Assembly (NCBI RefSeq): GCF_041222825.1
Contig: NZ_CP139482.1
Coordinates: 3,539,501 to 3,603,500 of the forward strand
Reading direction: 5' to 3'
DNA length: 64,000 nt
DNA from: Candidatus Thalassolituus haligoni
Lineage (GTDB): Bacteria > Pseudomonadota > Gammaproteobacteria > Pseudomonadales > Oceanobacteraceae
The notes below the pieces were generated by a model. That model worked only from the letters and a program-made list of their open reading frames with translations, was not told where the DNA came from and ran no database searches. A program made the translations under genes and the position numbers. This document shows, piece after piece, positions 28,278 to 38,363 of this stretch (positions are counted from its first letter, which is position 1; every line of letters begins with the position of its first letter).

Positions 28278-30005
28278 ATGCAGCCAAACAAGATCAAACT
28301 GGTTATTTGCTGGCATATGCACCAGCCGCACTATCGTGATGGACTCGACGGCCAGTATCGACTGCCGTGGGTTTACCTGCACGCCATCAAGGATTATTCC
28401 GACATGGCCGCGCACCTGGAAAACAATCCGGCGGCACGGGTGGTGGTGAACTTTGCCCCCGTGCTGCTGGAACAGCTCGATGACTACGCCATCCAGATGC
28501 GTCAATGGCTGGCCAACGGTCAGCCGATGGGTGACCGCTTGCTGAATCTGGTGGCCGGTGCCATGGCGGTGGAAGACGACCTCGATACCCGGTTTGAGAT
28601 CCTGCAATCGTGCAACAAGGCGTTTGCCCCGACCATGATTGATGTCTTTCCGCCATTCCGAAAATTGCTGGATATGGCCAGAGCCGATCAAATAAAAGGC
28701 ATCGAAGATGCAACCAGCCTATCGTATTTCAACACCGCCTTTTTTACCGACCTGCTGGTCTGGTATCACCTCGCCTGGATGGGTCATTCCCTGCGCCTGC
28801 GTGACGAACGGGTTGAACAGCTGATTAACAAGGGCCTGGCAGAAGAACATTTCAACCGTGACGACCAGCAAACCCTGGTGTTGATCATGGCGGATATTCT
28901 TGAAGACATCGTGCCGCGTTATCGCCAACTGCAAGATAGCGGCCAGATTGAAATCTCCATGACCCCTTATGGCCATCCGATTGTGCCGCTGCTGATCGAC
29001 TTCAATACCACCCGCGATGCCATGCCGGATGCCGCCTTGCCAGAGCATCCCGGCTATCCCGATGGTTACGCACGGGCGCGTTGGCATATGCAGCATGGCA
29101 TTGAGCAGTTCCGGCACTTCTTTGGCAAGGCACCGTCCGGGGTCTGGTTATCGGAAGGTGCGGTTTCCAGCGCTGCGGTCGGATTGCTCGACGAGTTTGA
29201 TATTCGCTGGACGGCCTCCGGTGAAGGGGTATGGCGACATTCCTGCGAAGCCTCACGGCTGGATGTCCACGCCATCTCCTCAAAGCGGGCGCTGTATCAG
29301 CCGATGCGCCATAAAGACCAGCACTGTGCGCTGTTTTTCCGTGATGACGGCATGTCTGACCTGATCGGTTTTGAATACAAAACCTGGAACCCGCAAGACG
29401 CTGCCAACAACTTCTCCCACAACCTCGACAACATCGCCAACCATCTTGGTGATCAGGTCGAAGAGCATGTGGTGGCGGTGATTCTCGATGGCGAGAACCC
29501 CTGGGAGTATTACCCGGATAACGGTTACACCTTCCTTGAAACCCTTTACAAAACCCTGACCGAACATCCCCGTGTGGAAATGACTACCTTTTCCGATGCC
29601 CTGGATCAGAACGCCAAGGTGCGCGACTTGCCGGTGCTCAAGGCCGGTAGCTGGGTCTATGGCAGCTTCTCGACCTGGATTGGGGACAAGGACAAAAACA
29701 TCGGCTGGGATCTGTTGGTGGAAGCCAAGCAGGCGTTCGACAGCGTTGTCGCCAGCCAGCAACTGAGTGATAGCGAACTCGAAGTAGCCACTCACCAGCT
29801 GGCCGTATGTGAAGGTTCCGACTGGTTCTGGTGGTTTGGTGACTACAACCCGGCCGATTCGGTACGCGACTTTACCCTGCTGTATCAGCGTCATCTGGAA
29901 AAACTCTATCAGCTGTTAAAACTGGCACCACCGGACAATATCACCCGGCTGCAGTCCAGTGGCGGCAGCCATTCCAACCATTCGGGCACCATGATTCGCA
30001 ACTGA
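28278..30005 (+). CDS. Glycoside hydrolase family 57 alpha-glucan enzyme
   Basis: The 575-residue cytoplasmic protein has GH57 signatures: the N-terminal VICWHMHQPHYRD motif, GVWLSEGAVSSAAVGLLDEF holding the likely catalytic Glu, and VILDGENPWEYYPDNG holding the likely Asp. GH57 enzymes include amylases, 4-alpha-glucanotransferases, branching enzymes and amylopullulanases; the length and YGSFSTWIGDKDKN region fit the bacterial alpha-amylase-like group. Exact specificity cannot be read from sequence. It lies between glgC and malQ, so it probably trims or remodels storage glucan. Confidence 0.85.
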   Translation: MQPNKIKLVICWHMHQPHYRDGLDGQYRLPWVYLHAIKDYSDMAAHLENNPAARVVVNFAPVLLEQLDDYAIQMRQWLANGQPMGDRLLNLVAGAMAVEDDLDTRFEILQSCNKAFAPTMIDVFPPFRKLLDMARADQIKGIEDATSLSYFNTAFFTDLLVWYHLAWMGHSLRLRDERVEQLINKGLAEEHFNRDDQQTLVLIMADILEDIVPRYRQLQDSGQIEISMTPYGHPIVPLLIDFNTTRDAMPDAALPEHPGYPDGYARARWHMQHGIEQFRHFFGKAPSGVWLSEGAVSSAAVGLLDEFDIRWTASGEGVWRHSCEASRLDVHAISSKRALYQPMRHKDQHCALFFRDDGMSDLIGFEYKTWNPQDAANNFSHNLDNIANHLGDQVEEHVVAVILDGENPWEYYPDNGYTFLETLYKTLTEHPRVEMTTFSDALDQNAKVRDLPVLKAGSWVYGSFSTWIGDKDKNIGWDLLVEAKQAFDSVVASQQLSDSELEVATHQLAVCEGSDWFWWFGDYNPADSVRDFTLLYQRHLEKLYQLLKLAPPDNITRLQSSGGSHSNHSGTMIRN

Positions 30006-30011
30006 GCAGGG

Positions 30012-31382
30012 ATGATGATGGCTACTACCGCAACAACCGATGCCCGCTGCGCCGGGATTCTGCTCCATCCCACCTCGCTGCCCTCCGGCAAACTGGATGC
30101 CACAGCAGGGACGTTTCTCGACTGGATGACAGCCGCTCACCTGACGGTGTGGCAGATGCTGCCGTTAACCGAACCGCTGGATGGCCTGTCGCCCTATCAG
30201 GGAATCTCGGCTTTTGCGTTTAATCCAGCCTTGTTGCCTGACAACTGGCAAGCAGAGGTTGACCCACAAGCGCTGGCGACTTTTATGGCCAATCCGCCCC
30301 ACTGGCTGTTGCCTTACGCTCGTTTTACATTATTAAAAAGCCTGTTCGGGGGCAGCGCCTGGAATCAGTGGCCCGATATCTACAAGTTCCGTAATCCTCA
30401 GGCTCTGGCGCAACTCGACCAAAGCCATGTTGCCGAGCTGCAAGCCATCTGTACGCAACAATTTGCCCTGATCCAGTGCTGGCAACAACTGAAAGCCGAC
30501 GCCAATACCCGTGGTATCCGGCTGTTTGGGGATATTCCGATTTTTGTTGCCTACGACAGTGTTGATGTCTGGAGCAATCCCGACGAATTCAGGCTCGACG
30601 ATAACCTCGACCCCACCGTCGTGACCGGCGTGCCACCGGATTATTTTTCTGAAACCGGCCAGCGCTGGGGCAACCCCCACTACAACTGGCCCACCATGGA
30701 GGCCAACGGCTTTCGCTGGTGGCAACAGCGCATGGCCTGGAGCCTGGAACTGTTTGATCTGGTGCGTATCGACCATTTCCGTGGCCTCGAAGCCAGTTGG
30801 GAAATCGTCGCCAGTGAACCAACAGCCATGCAGGGAACCTGGGTCAAGGCACCGGGGCATGAACTGCTGGCGGCGTTACAAGCCAGCCATAATCCGCTGC
30901 CCGTGATCGCCGAAGACCTCGGTATCATTACCCCGGAAGTGGTCGCGCTGAAGGAATCCTTTGGTCTGCCCGGTATGTCAGTACTGCAATTCGGTTTTAA
31001 CGGCTTGCCCGACAACCCCCATGCGTTGGCCGAGCAGGTAGAAAATTCAGTGGTTTATACCGGCACCCACGACAACGAAACCACCTTGGGCTGGTGGCAG
31101 GCATTACAGGACGAGGGTCAGAAAAGCTGGATACTGTCGCAACTTGACCTGACAACTGGCGATATGCCCTGGCCGCTGATCAACGCCGCATTCCACTCGC
31201 CTGCCCACATGGCCATTGTGCCGTTGCAGGATTTCCTGGGCCTGGATAATCAGGCCCGAATGAATACCCCCGGAACCATCGTCGACAACTGGCAATGGCG
31301 TTATGATCCACAACAACTGACCAGTACCCTGGCACAACGGATTGCTGCGTTGGCGGATGCCGCCAAACGCTCCCCCTGCTGA
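30012..31382 (+). CDS. malQ: 4-alpha-glucanotransferase (GH77)
   Basis: The 456-residue amylomaltase transfers glucan segments between maltooligosaccharides. GH77 motifs: GILLHPTSLPSG near the N-terminus, LFGDIPIFVAYDSVDVWSNP, catalytic Asp in LVRIDHFRGLEA, acid/base Glu in PVIAEDLGIITPEV, and THDNETTLGWW. The start lies in an ATGATGATG run just after the GH57 stop; which of the three is used cannot be told. The gene order GH57-malQ-glgB indicates a combined synthesis and turnover operon. Confidence 0.93.
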   Translation: MMMATTATTDARCAGILLHPTSLPSGKLDATAGTFLDWMTAAHLTVWQMLPLTEPLDGLSPYQGISAFAFNPALLPDNWQAEVDPQALATFMANPPHWLLPYARFTLLKSLFGGSAWNQWPDIYKFRNPQALAQLDQSHVAELQAICTQQFALIQCWQQLKADANTRGIRLFGDIPIFVAYDSVDVWSNPDEFRLDDNLDPTVVTGVPPDYFSETGQRWGNPHYNWPTMEANGFRWWQQRMAWSLELFDLVRIDHFRGLEASWEIVASEPTAMQGTWVKAPGHELLAALQASHNPLPVIAEDLGIITPEVVALKESFGLPGMSVLQFGFNGLPDNPHALAEQVENSVVYTGTHDNETTLGWWQALQDEGQKSWILSQLDLTTGDMPWPLINAAFHSPAHMAIVPLQDFLGLDNQARMNTPGTIVDNWQWRYDPQQLTSTLAQRIAALADAAKRSPC

Positions 31383-31396
31383 CCAAGAGAACCAAC

Positions 31397-33574
31397 ATGA
31401 CTGAAACAGCAGACGTGTCACAACACCTGCAATGGATGGAAAACGGAGTACATGGTGACCCTTTCAGCTTTCTGGGTTTACACCGCGATAACAACGGCTG
31501 GCTAGTCCGGGTTTGGTTACCCGGAGCCAACAAGGGCTGGCTCGAAGGCCAGCCACTGCGACCACTGGCAGGCTCCGCCTGTTTTGTCGCTCACCTCAGT
31601 GAGGATCAGAAAAACCGGCTACCACAGCACTATCGAGTCGCCTGGGAAGAAGACGACGGGGTTCGCCATGACATGGTATCGCCCTGGTCGTTTGCCCAAC
31701 AGGCAGGCGACCTCGACCTGCATCTGTTTGCCGAAGGTCGCCACTGGCACATTTATAACCTGCTCGGCGCGCACCCCAGCTGCATTGATGGCGTCGACGG
31801 CGTGTATTTTGCCGTCTGGGCACCGGCCGCCAAACGGGTGTCGGTAATTGGCAACTTCAACAACTGGCATGGCCTGCGCCACCCCATGCGCGTCTGTGGC
31901 AGCTCCGGCGTGTGGGAGCTGTTTATTCCCGGACTGCAGTGCGGTGACCTCTACAAGTTCGAAATCCTCTGTGGCCACAACAATGCCCTGCGCATCAAAA
32001 CCGACCCCTACGCCAGCCAGATGGAAATGCGACCGGAAACCGCTTCGGTGGTTTGTCGCAGCCAACATCTCTGGCAAGACCAGCAGTGGATGCAACAACG
32101 CGCCGAAGCCGACTGGCAACACCAGCCGATCAGTATTTATGAACTGCATCTGGGTTCCTGGGCACGCGATGAGCAAGGCAATTTTCTCAATTACCGCGAA
32201 CTGGCCCAGCGCCTGCTCGGCTATTTGCAGCACACCGGCTTTACCCATGTGGAGTTGCTACCGGTCGCCGAGCACCCTCTCGATCAGTCCTGGGGTTACC
32301 AGACCTCCGGCTATTACGCCCCAACCAGCCGGTTTGGCACACCCGATGACCTGCGTTACCTGATTGACCTGCTGCACCAGCATGGTATTGGCGTCTTCCT
32401 CGACTGGGTACCGGCCCACTTCCCCCGTGATGATTTTGCCCTCGCCCGCTTCGACGGCACCGCACTGTACGAGCACCAAGACCCACGTCAGGGAGAACAC
32501 CTGGAATGGGGCACCTACATTTTTAACTACGGCCGTAACGAGGTACGTAATTTCCTCATTGCCAATGCCCTCTACTGGCTGCAGGAATTCCACATTGATG
32601 GTCTGCGAGTTGATGCCGTGGCCTCCATGTTGTGTCTCGACTATGCCCGCGAAGACGGCCAGTGGCTGCCCAACCGTTATGGCGGCAATGAGAACCTGGA
32701 AGCCATCGAATTTATCAAGACTCTGAACCACGAAGTCCACGCCCAGTGCCCTGGTGCGCTGATGATGGCGGAGGAATCCACCTCCTGGCCGCTGGTATCC
32801 CGTCCAACCTGGATGGGTGGCCTCGGTTTCTCGATGAAGTGGAATATGGGCTGGATGAACGACACCCTGCGTTATTTCAAGCAAGATCCGATTTACCGCA
32901 GTCACCACCACAACCAACTGACCTTCAGTCAAATGTACGCCTACAGTGAAAACTTCGTTTTACCGCTGTCCCACGACGAGGTGGTACATCTGAAAGGCTC
33001 ACTGGCAGGCAAAATGCCCGGCGACAACTGGCAAAAAATGGCCAATCTACGTCTGTTATTAGCCTGGCAATGGCTCAACCCCGGCAAAAAGCTGCTGTTT
33101 ATGGGGGGCGAAATGGGGCAATGGACAGAATGGAACGAAGCCGTTTCCCTCGATTGGAACCTGCTCAACTACCCCGATCACAAAGGTATCCAGCAACTGG
33201 TGTGCGACCTCAACCGGCTGTACCGGCAAGCCCCGGCCCTGCATCAGTATGAATTTGAGCAACAGGGATTCGAGTGGATCGAATGCAACGACCAGCAGCA
33301 TTCCTTGCTGAGCTTTATTCGCAAGGGCGACCAGGAATGCATGGTCTGCCTGTTCAATTTTTTACCGCTACCACGCCAGCACTACCAGGTGGGCATGCCA
33401 CACCCTGGCACCTGGCAAGAAATCCTCAATACCGATGCCAGCCTGTACGGCGGCAGCAATGTCGGTAATCAGGGCACCGTTTTCACACAAGAGCAACCTC
33501 TAATGGGTAAACCCTGTTCAGCGACGGTAAATATTCCACCGTTGGGCGCAGTGGTGCTGAAATATCAGGGTTAA
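31397..33574 (+). CDS. glgB: 1,4-alpha-glucan branching enzyme GlgB
   Basis: The 725-residue enzyme adds alpha-1,6 branches to glycogen. An N-terminal CBM48 pair (NGVHGDPFSFLGLHR, then VYFAVWAPAAKRVSVIGNFN) precedes the GH13 barrel. Catalytic residues are D406 (DGLRVDAVASML), E459 (MMAEESTSWP) and the conserved LSHDEVVHLKGS. Numbering is one away from the E. coli enzyme. It starts 14 bases after malQ and ends 17 before glgA. Confidence 0.96.
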   Translation: MTETADVSQHLQWMENGVHGDPFSFLGLHRDNNGWLVRVWLPGANKGWLEGQPLRPLAGSACFVAHLSEDQKNRLPQHYRVAWEEDDGVRHDMVSPWSFAQQAGDLDLHLFAEGRHWHIYNLLGAHPSCIDGVDGVYFAVWAPAAKRVSVIGNFNNWHGLRHPMRVCGSSGVWELFIPGLQCGDLYKFEILCGHNNALRIKTDPYASQMEMRPETASVVCRSQHLWQDQQWMQQRAEADWQHQPISIYELHLGSWARDEQGNFLNYRELAQRLLGYLQHTGFTHVELLPVAEHPLDQSWGYQTSGYYAPTSRFGTPDDLRYLIDLLHQHGIGVFLDWVPAHFPRDDFALARFDGTALYEHQDPRQGEHLEWGTYIFNYGRNEVRNFLIANALYWLQEFHIDGLRVDAVASMLCLDYAREDGQWLPNRYGGNENLEAIEFIKTLNHEVHAQCPGALMMAEESTSWPLVSRPTWMGGLGFSMKWNMGWMNDTLRYFKQDPIYRSHHHNQLTFSQMYAYSENFVLPLSHDEVVHLKGSLAGKMPGDNWQKMANLRLLLAWQWLNPGKKLLFMGGEMGQWTEWNEAVSLDWNLLNYPDHKGIQQLVCDLNRLYRQAPALHQYEFEQQGFEWIECNDQQHSLLSFIRKGDQECMVCLFNFLPLPRQHYQVGMPHPGTWQEILNTDASLYGGSNVGNQGTVFTQEQPLMGKPCSATVNIPPLGAVVLKYQG

Positions 33575-33591
33575 AAGGGTCCGAATCCTCC

Positions 33592-35058
33592 ATGAATATA
33601 TTGTTTGCCACTTCCGAAATTCATCCGGTCATAAAGACCGGCGGTCTGGCGGATGTATCGGGCGGCCTGCCCAATGCCTACTCCCGGCTCGACCATCAGG
33701 TACGGGTCGTGCTGCCCGGTTACCTGGCCGTGTGGGAAAAACTCACCGACGTCCACAAGATTGCCGAATTCCACACGGGTACAACTTTTTACAACCACCC
33801 GGTAGTGATCAAGGAAGCCCGCAGCAGTGGTATCGATGTGCCGCTGTGGATTGTCGATATCCCGGAACTGTTTGATCGCCCTGGCAACCCGTATCTGGCC
33901 GCCGACGGTAGTGACTGGTGGGACAACGGCGAACGTTTCGGCGTGTTCTCCCGCATTGTTGCCGAGCTGGCGATGGACAAACATGGCATCGGCTGGCGTG
34001 CTGACCTGGTGCAAGCCAATGACTGGCAAACCGGGCTGGTACCGGCATTTTTGGCGGAAGAGTCACAACCACCAGCCACTATCTTTACCATTCACAACAT
34101 GGCCTATCAGGGCAATTTCCCCAACAGCCTGTTCAACTACCTGAACCTGCCATGGCACTGGTGGAGCGCCGAAGGCGGGCTGGAATTCCATGGTCAGATG
34201 TCGATGTTAAAAGCAGGCATCGAAAAAGCCGATTGGGTCACCACCGTCAGCCCGACCTACGCCAAAGAGATTACCTGGCCAGAATTCGCCTACGGACTGG
34301 AAGGCGTGATGGCCCGCAAACTGGGCGAAGGCCGCCTGGTGGGTATTATCAACGGCATCGACCAGGACGTCTGGAACCCGGCAACCGACCGTTTGATTGC
34401 CCGTACCTACAGCGCCGAAAAAGGCCGGGTAGCCGCCAAAGCCGAAAACAAAAGAGCCCTGCTCAATCATTTTGGCTGGCACGAATCCGAAATAGACCCA
34501 AACATACCGGTGATCGGCATGGTCGGACGTCTGGTCTGGCAAAAAGGCGTGGATCTGGTACTCGACCTGATTCCGCAAATCCTTGAGCAGGAAAATGCCA
34601 TATTTGTCGTACTGGGAAGCGGTGACCGTGAGCACCATGACGCATTACAGCGACTGGCCATTTATTATCCTCGCAGGGTGCTGGTATATCTCGGCTATTC
34701 CGAGGCACTGGCCCACCTGGTGGAAGCGGGCTCCGACATATTCCTGATGCCATCCCGCTTTGAACCCTGTGGCCTTAACCAGATTTATAGCCTGATGTAT
34801 GGCACCCCACCGATTGTGCACAGCACCGGCGGCCTCGCAGACACCGTCGTCAATGCTACGGTCGAGAACCTCGACAATGGTACGGCGACGGGCTTCGTGT
34901 TCTACGACCCCAGCCTGCACGCCCTGAAATCAACACTACAACACGCCCTGTACCTGTTTGGTAAAAAACGGAGCTGGCAAAAATTGCAGAAACAAGGCAT
35001 GCAACAGCACTTTGGCTGGCAAGACAGCGCCCAACAATATCTGAACCTGATTCAGTAA
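33592..35058 (+). CDS. glgA: Glycogen synthase GlgA (GT5)
   Basis: The 488-residue ADP-glucose:glycogen glucosyltransferase carries KTGGLADVSGGLP (K15 onward, ADP-glucose binding), VQANDWQTGLVPAFL, and the C-terminal nucleotide-binding signature PSRFEPCGLNQIYSLMYGT followed by STGGLADTV. Length and motif layout are normal for bacterial GlgA. It uses the product of GlgC from the same operon. Confidence 0.96.
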   Translation: MNILFATSEIHPVIKTGGLADVSGGLPNAYSRLDHQVRVVLPGYLAVWEKLTDVHKIAEFHTGTTFYNHPVVIKEARSSGIDVPLWIVDIPELFDRPGNPYLAADGSDWWDNGERFGVFSRIVAELAMDKHGIGWRADLVQANDWQTGLVPAFLAEESQPPATIFTIHNMAYQGNFPNSLFNYLNLPWHWWSAEGGLEFHGQMSMLKAGIEKADWVTTVSPTYAKEITWPEFAYGLEGVMARKLGEGRLVGIINGIDQDVWNPATDRLIARTYSAEKGRVAAKAENKRALLNHFGWHESEIDPNIPVIGMVGRLVWQKGVDLVLDLIPQILEQENAIFVVLGSGDREHHDALQRLAIYYPRRVLVYLGYSEALAHLVEAGSDIFLMPSRFEPCGLNQIYSLMYGTPPIVHSTGGLADTVVNATVENLDNGTATGFVFYDPSLHALKSTLQHALYLFGKKRSWQKLQKQGMQQHFGWQDSAQQYLNLIQ

Positions 35059-35078
35059 TTCAGCAGGAGAACAGCACA

Positions 35079-37601
35079 ATGTCGGAACCTACACATGCGG
35101 CAACCCCGGAAACCCTGTCTCCACAAGCACAACGCGAGTTAATTGAAGAGCTGTTGAAAAAAGTCGGTATGAACGTCACCGACATCGAAGAGGATTTTGT
35201 TAACTACCTCTACAACATGCTGGGTCGCAATCTGGCCTCAGAACCCGACTACCACTACAAGGCACTCGCCTATGCCGTACGCGACCGGGTGATGAAGCTG
35301 TGGAAGCAAACCTGGGCCGGTTACCATCAGGAAAAAAGCAAAAAAGCTTATTACCTGTCGATGGAGTTTCTTATCGGCCGCTCGCTGAGCAACAACATGC
35401 TCAACCTCGGTATCGAAGACAAGGTCGACCTGGCCATTTATAAATTGGGCCTGGCGCTGGAACACATCGAAGATGCCGAAGCCGATGCCGGCCTCGGCAA
35501 TGGTGGTCTTGGTCGACTGGCGGCCTGCTTTATGGACTCCTGTGCCACCCTGCGACTGCCAGTGATGGGCTACGGCCTGCGTTATGAATACGGCATGTTC
35601 AAACAGCTGATCCAGAACGGCCACCAGATTGAAGCTCCAGATCATTGGCTTGGCTACGATAGCTACCCGTGGGAATTCCAGCGCCGCGAATACACCCGCG
35701 TGATCCGCTTTGGGGGCGTATCCCGTCCCTACCGCGATCATCAGACCGGCCGTCTGACCGTACGCTGGGAAGACACCGAAGAAGTACTGGCAGTACCGTA
35801 TGACGTACCGATTCCTGGCTACAAAAACAACACCGTCAATACCCTGCGGTTATGGTCAGCCCAGGCCACCGAAATATTCAACTTCTCCGAATTTAACCGG
35901 GGCTCCTACTTCGAAGCAGTATCTTCCAAGGCCGAAGCCGAAAATATCACCATGGTGTTGTACCCCAACGACGCCAGTGAAAACGGCAAGGAACTGCGCC
36001 TGAAACAGCAGTACTTCCTGGTCTCAGCCTCGCTGCAAGATGTGGTGGCCCAATGGATTGAACAACACGGTCACAACGTCGACGACTTTGATACCCATAA
36101 CGTCTTCCAGCTCAATGATACTCACCCGAGTCTGGCGGTCGCCGAGCTGATGCGAATCCTGATTGACGACCTGGGGCTGGAGTGGGACAAGGCCTGGAAA
36201 ATCACCAGCAACTGCATGGCCTATACCAACCACACCCTGCTGCCGGAAGCACTGGAACGCTGGCAAGTCTCGTTGTTCCAGAAACTGCTGCCGCGCTTGC
36301 TCGACATTATTTACGAAATCAATACCCGCTTCCTCAAGCAGGTAGCGATGAAATGGCCTGGCGACAATGATCGTCTGCGGCAGATGTCGGTGATCGACGA
36401 ACACCAGAACGTGCGTATGGCCTACCTCGCCATTGTTGGCAGCTTCTCGGTGAATGGCGTCGCGGCGCTGCACTCACAACTGCTGAAAGATGGTCTGTTC
36501 AATGATTTTTACCAACTGTGGCCATGGAAATTCAACAACAAGACCAACGGTGTAACCCAGCGCCGCTGGATTGCCAGTTCCAACCCCGGATTACGCAAAC
36601 TGCTGGCCGACACCATTGGTGAAGGCTGGATTACCCATCTGGACGAACTGACCGCTATCGAACAACAGATCGACAACCACTCATTCCGTCAAGCCTGGAT
36701 TGAAGTCAAACGCGACAACAAAAAACGTCTCGCACAACTGGTACAACAAGATACCGGCGTTGTTTTTAACCCGGATTCCATGTTCGACGTCCAGGTCAAA
36801 CGCATTCACGAGTACAAGCGCCAATTACTGAACGTATTACACGTGATCCACCTGTACGCCCGCATCAAACGGGGTGACACCGCCAACTGGACCAACCGTT
36901 GTGTGCTGATTGGTGGCAAGGCCGCACCGGGCTACTTTATGGCCAAAACCATCATCAAGCTGGTTAACAACGTGGCCGACATCATCAACAACGACCCGGA
37001 AGTCGGCGACAAGCTGAAACTGGCGTTTATTCCCAACTACCGGGTATCGGTCATGGAAATCATCGCCCCTGGCACCGATCTGTCGGAGCAGATATCCACC
37101 GCCGGTAAAGAAGCCTCCGGCACTGGTAATATGAAGTTCATGATGAACGGTGCCGTGACCATTGGCACCCTTGATGGCGCCAACGTGGAAATCCTCGAAG
37201 CTGCGGGCGAAGACAACTTCTTCCTGTTTGGTCTGAAAACCGACGAAGTGGCTGAGCTACGTCACCAGTATCATCCTCAAAGCTATATCGACAGTGATCA
37301 TGACCTGCAAAGCGTCTTCAACCTGTTGGAATCCGGTCACTTCAACCACTTTGAACCCGGCCTGTTTGACGACCTGATCAATGGCATGAAATCACCTGGC
37401 GACCCTTGGGTGACACTGGCCGATTTCCGCAGTTTTGTTGATGCCCAGCAACAAGCCGCCACGGCTTTCCGCAACGTCGAACGCTGGACCAGCATGAGCA
37501 TTATCAACTCTGCCCGTAGTGGTGTGTTCTCCACCGACCGCACCATCAGTCAGTACAATGAGGAGATCTGGAAATTGACACCGGTAGGTGACGGAGACTG
37601 A
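35079..37601 (+). CDS. glgP: Glycogen/alpha-glucan phosphorylase GlgP
   Basis: The 840-residue GT35 phosphorylase releases glucose-1-phosphate from glycogen. The PLP-binding lysine is K686 in EASGTGNMKFMMNG; NGGLGRLAACFMDS and VQVKRIHEYKRQLLN are also diagnostic. ATG follows AGGAG. It is the last gene of the operon; a tandem-repeat tract starts right at its stop codon and a strong hairpin lies about 100 bases on. Having synthesis and breakdown in one operon would allow coordinated storage and release. Confidence 0.96.
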   Translation: MSEPTHAATPETLSPQAQRELIEELLKKVGMNVTDIEEDFVNYLYNMLGRNLASEPDYHYKALAYAVRDRVMKLWKQTWAGYHQEKSKKAYYLSMEFLIGRSLSNNMLNLGIEDKVDLAIYKLGLALEHIEDAEADAGLGNGGLGRLAACFMDSCATLRLPVMGYGLRYEYGMFKQLIQNGHQIEAPDHWLGYDSYPWEFQRREYTRVIRFGGVSRPYRDHQTGRLTVRWEDTEEVLAVPYDVPIPGYKNNTVNTLRLWSAQATEIFNFSEFNRGSYFEAVSSKAEAENITMVLYPNDASENGKELRLKQQYFLVSASLQDVVAQWIEQHGHNVDDFDTHNVFQLNDTHPSLAVAELMRILIDDLGLEWDKAWKITSNCMAYTNHTLLPEALERWQVSLFQKLLPRLLDIIYEINTRFLKQVAMKWPGDNDRLRQMSVIDEHQNVRMAYLAIVGSFSVNGVAALHSQLLKDGLFNDFYQLWPWKFNNKTNGVTQRRWIASSNPGLRKLLADTIGEGWITHLDELTAIEQQIDNHSFRQAWIEVKRDNKKRLAQLVQQDTGVVFNPDSMFDVQVKRIHEYKRQLLNVLHVIHLYARIKRGDTANWTNRCVLIGGKAAPGYFMAKTIIKLVNNVADIINNDPEVGDKLKLAFIPNYRVSVMEIIAPGTDLSEQISTAGKEASGTGNMKFMMNGAVTIGTLDGANVEILEAAGEDNFFLFGLKTDEVAELRHQYHPQSYIDSDHDLQSVFNLLESGHFNHFEPGLFDDLINGMKSPGDPWVTLADFRSFVDAQQQAATAFRNVERWTSMSIINSARSGVFSTDRTISQYNEEIWKLTPVGDGD

Positions 37602-37654
37602 ACCGGCAATAACCGGCAATAACCGGAAAGAAGAAAGAAGAAAGAAGAAAGAAG
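37601..37654 (+). repeat. Two short tandem repeat tracts after glgP
   Basis: AACCGGCAAT repeats 2.6 times (37601-37626), then AAAGAAG repeats four times (37627-37654). Such tracts are prone to slippage but here lie outside any coding frame. Confidence 0.85.
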
Positions 37655-37698
37655 AAAACAACCAGTAAACGGACAGCGGCTGAACCCTGTCCACTATA

Positions 37699-37733
37699 TT
37701 GACCGCTGCATGAATCATCCATGCAGTGGTCAA
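37699..37733. terminator. Strong hairpin between convergent glgP and 187-aa gene
   Basis: TTGACCGCTGCATG (37699-37712) pairs over 14 positions with CATGCAGTGGTCAA (37720-37733), with one G-T wobble and a 7-base loop. It probably ends transcription from both sides. Confidence 0.7.
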
Positions 37734-37758
37734 TTCAAGGAACAAAACAACCTGACAA

Positions 37759-38322
37759 TTACAAGGCGCCGTGAATCTCACGAACGGCAGAGTTGGTCAT
37801 GGTCATTGCTTCTTCCAGTGATGTCAGCGGGTACTTCTTCGGCTTGTAGCCTTTCAGTTCGGCGTACATGGTTTCCAGCTTGGCGGCTGGCTTCTGGCCT
37901 TTAAAATCGCTTTTTTCCAGAGCCAGCTCTTCCATCAATTCGTTCCAGGGGACACCCTGAACCATAGGAATCAGCACAAAGTTGATGCCATTGATGTCGA
38001 CTTGCACCGGGCTTTTCAGGTTGACAACAAACAGCACAGCCTTCATATCCGGTGCAAAATCACCCCCGTAGAAGTCGACCAGTCCAGGAATGGACGCCAT
38101 TTTGTCGAGTGCACCAACAAACATATGAATCTTGTCATCTGCCAGGATCACGGCTTCCCGCATAATTTCCTTGGGTGGCAGAGTATGGCCTTTGTCGTCC
38201 CCTATTTCACCGGCAACGATCACCAGATCGCCGCGATAAGCCAGCAGGCCGGATTCACTGGTTGCCTCCAGAAAGTTGGAGTAGAACAAACGCCCGGTTT
38301 CTTTATAGGTAGTAAGCAGCAT
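37759..38322 (-). CDS. Uncharacterised NifA-regulated 187-aa protein
   Basis: The 187-residue soluble protein (MLLTTYKETGRLFYSNFLEA) has no signal peptide, membrane helix or cysteine motif. It appears to be a mixed alpha/beta domain (LLAYRGDLVIVAGEIGDDKG, DDKIHMFVGALDKMASIPGL, MKAVLFVVNLKSPVQVDING) with a basic helical C-terminus (TMYAELKGYKPKKYPLTSLE). ATG is preceded by AGGA. Its upstream region carries a sigma54-like element and two perfect NifA sites, so expression under nitrogen-fixing conditions is strongly implied. It is monocistronic between a terminator and the glycogen operon. I do not recognise the family; a role in nitrogenase physiology or protection is inference. Confidence 0.82.
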   Translation of the reverse strand: MLLTTYKETGRLFYSNFLEATSESGLLAYRGDLVIVAGEIGDDKGHTLPPKEIMREAVILADDKIHMFVGALDKMASIPGLVDFYGGDFAPDMKAVLFVVNLKSPVQVDINGINFVLIPMVQGVPWNELMEELALEKSDFKGQKPAAKLETMYAELKGYKPKKYPLTSLEEAMTMTNSAVREIHGAL

Positions 38323-38363
38323 GGTAGTTTCCTGTTGAAAGTGATGATTACCTGCTATTTGCT

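Noticed and set aside
37627..37654. Possible CRISPR-like repeat
   Set aside because: The units are 7 bases long and directly tandem without spacers; it is a simple sequence repeat.
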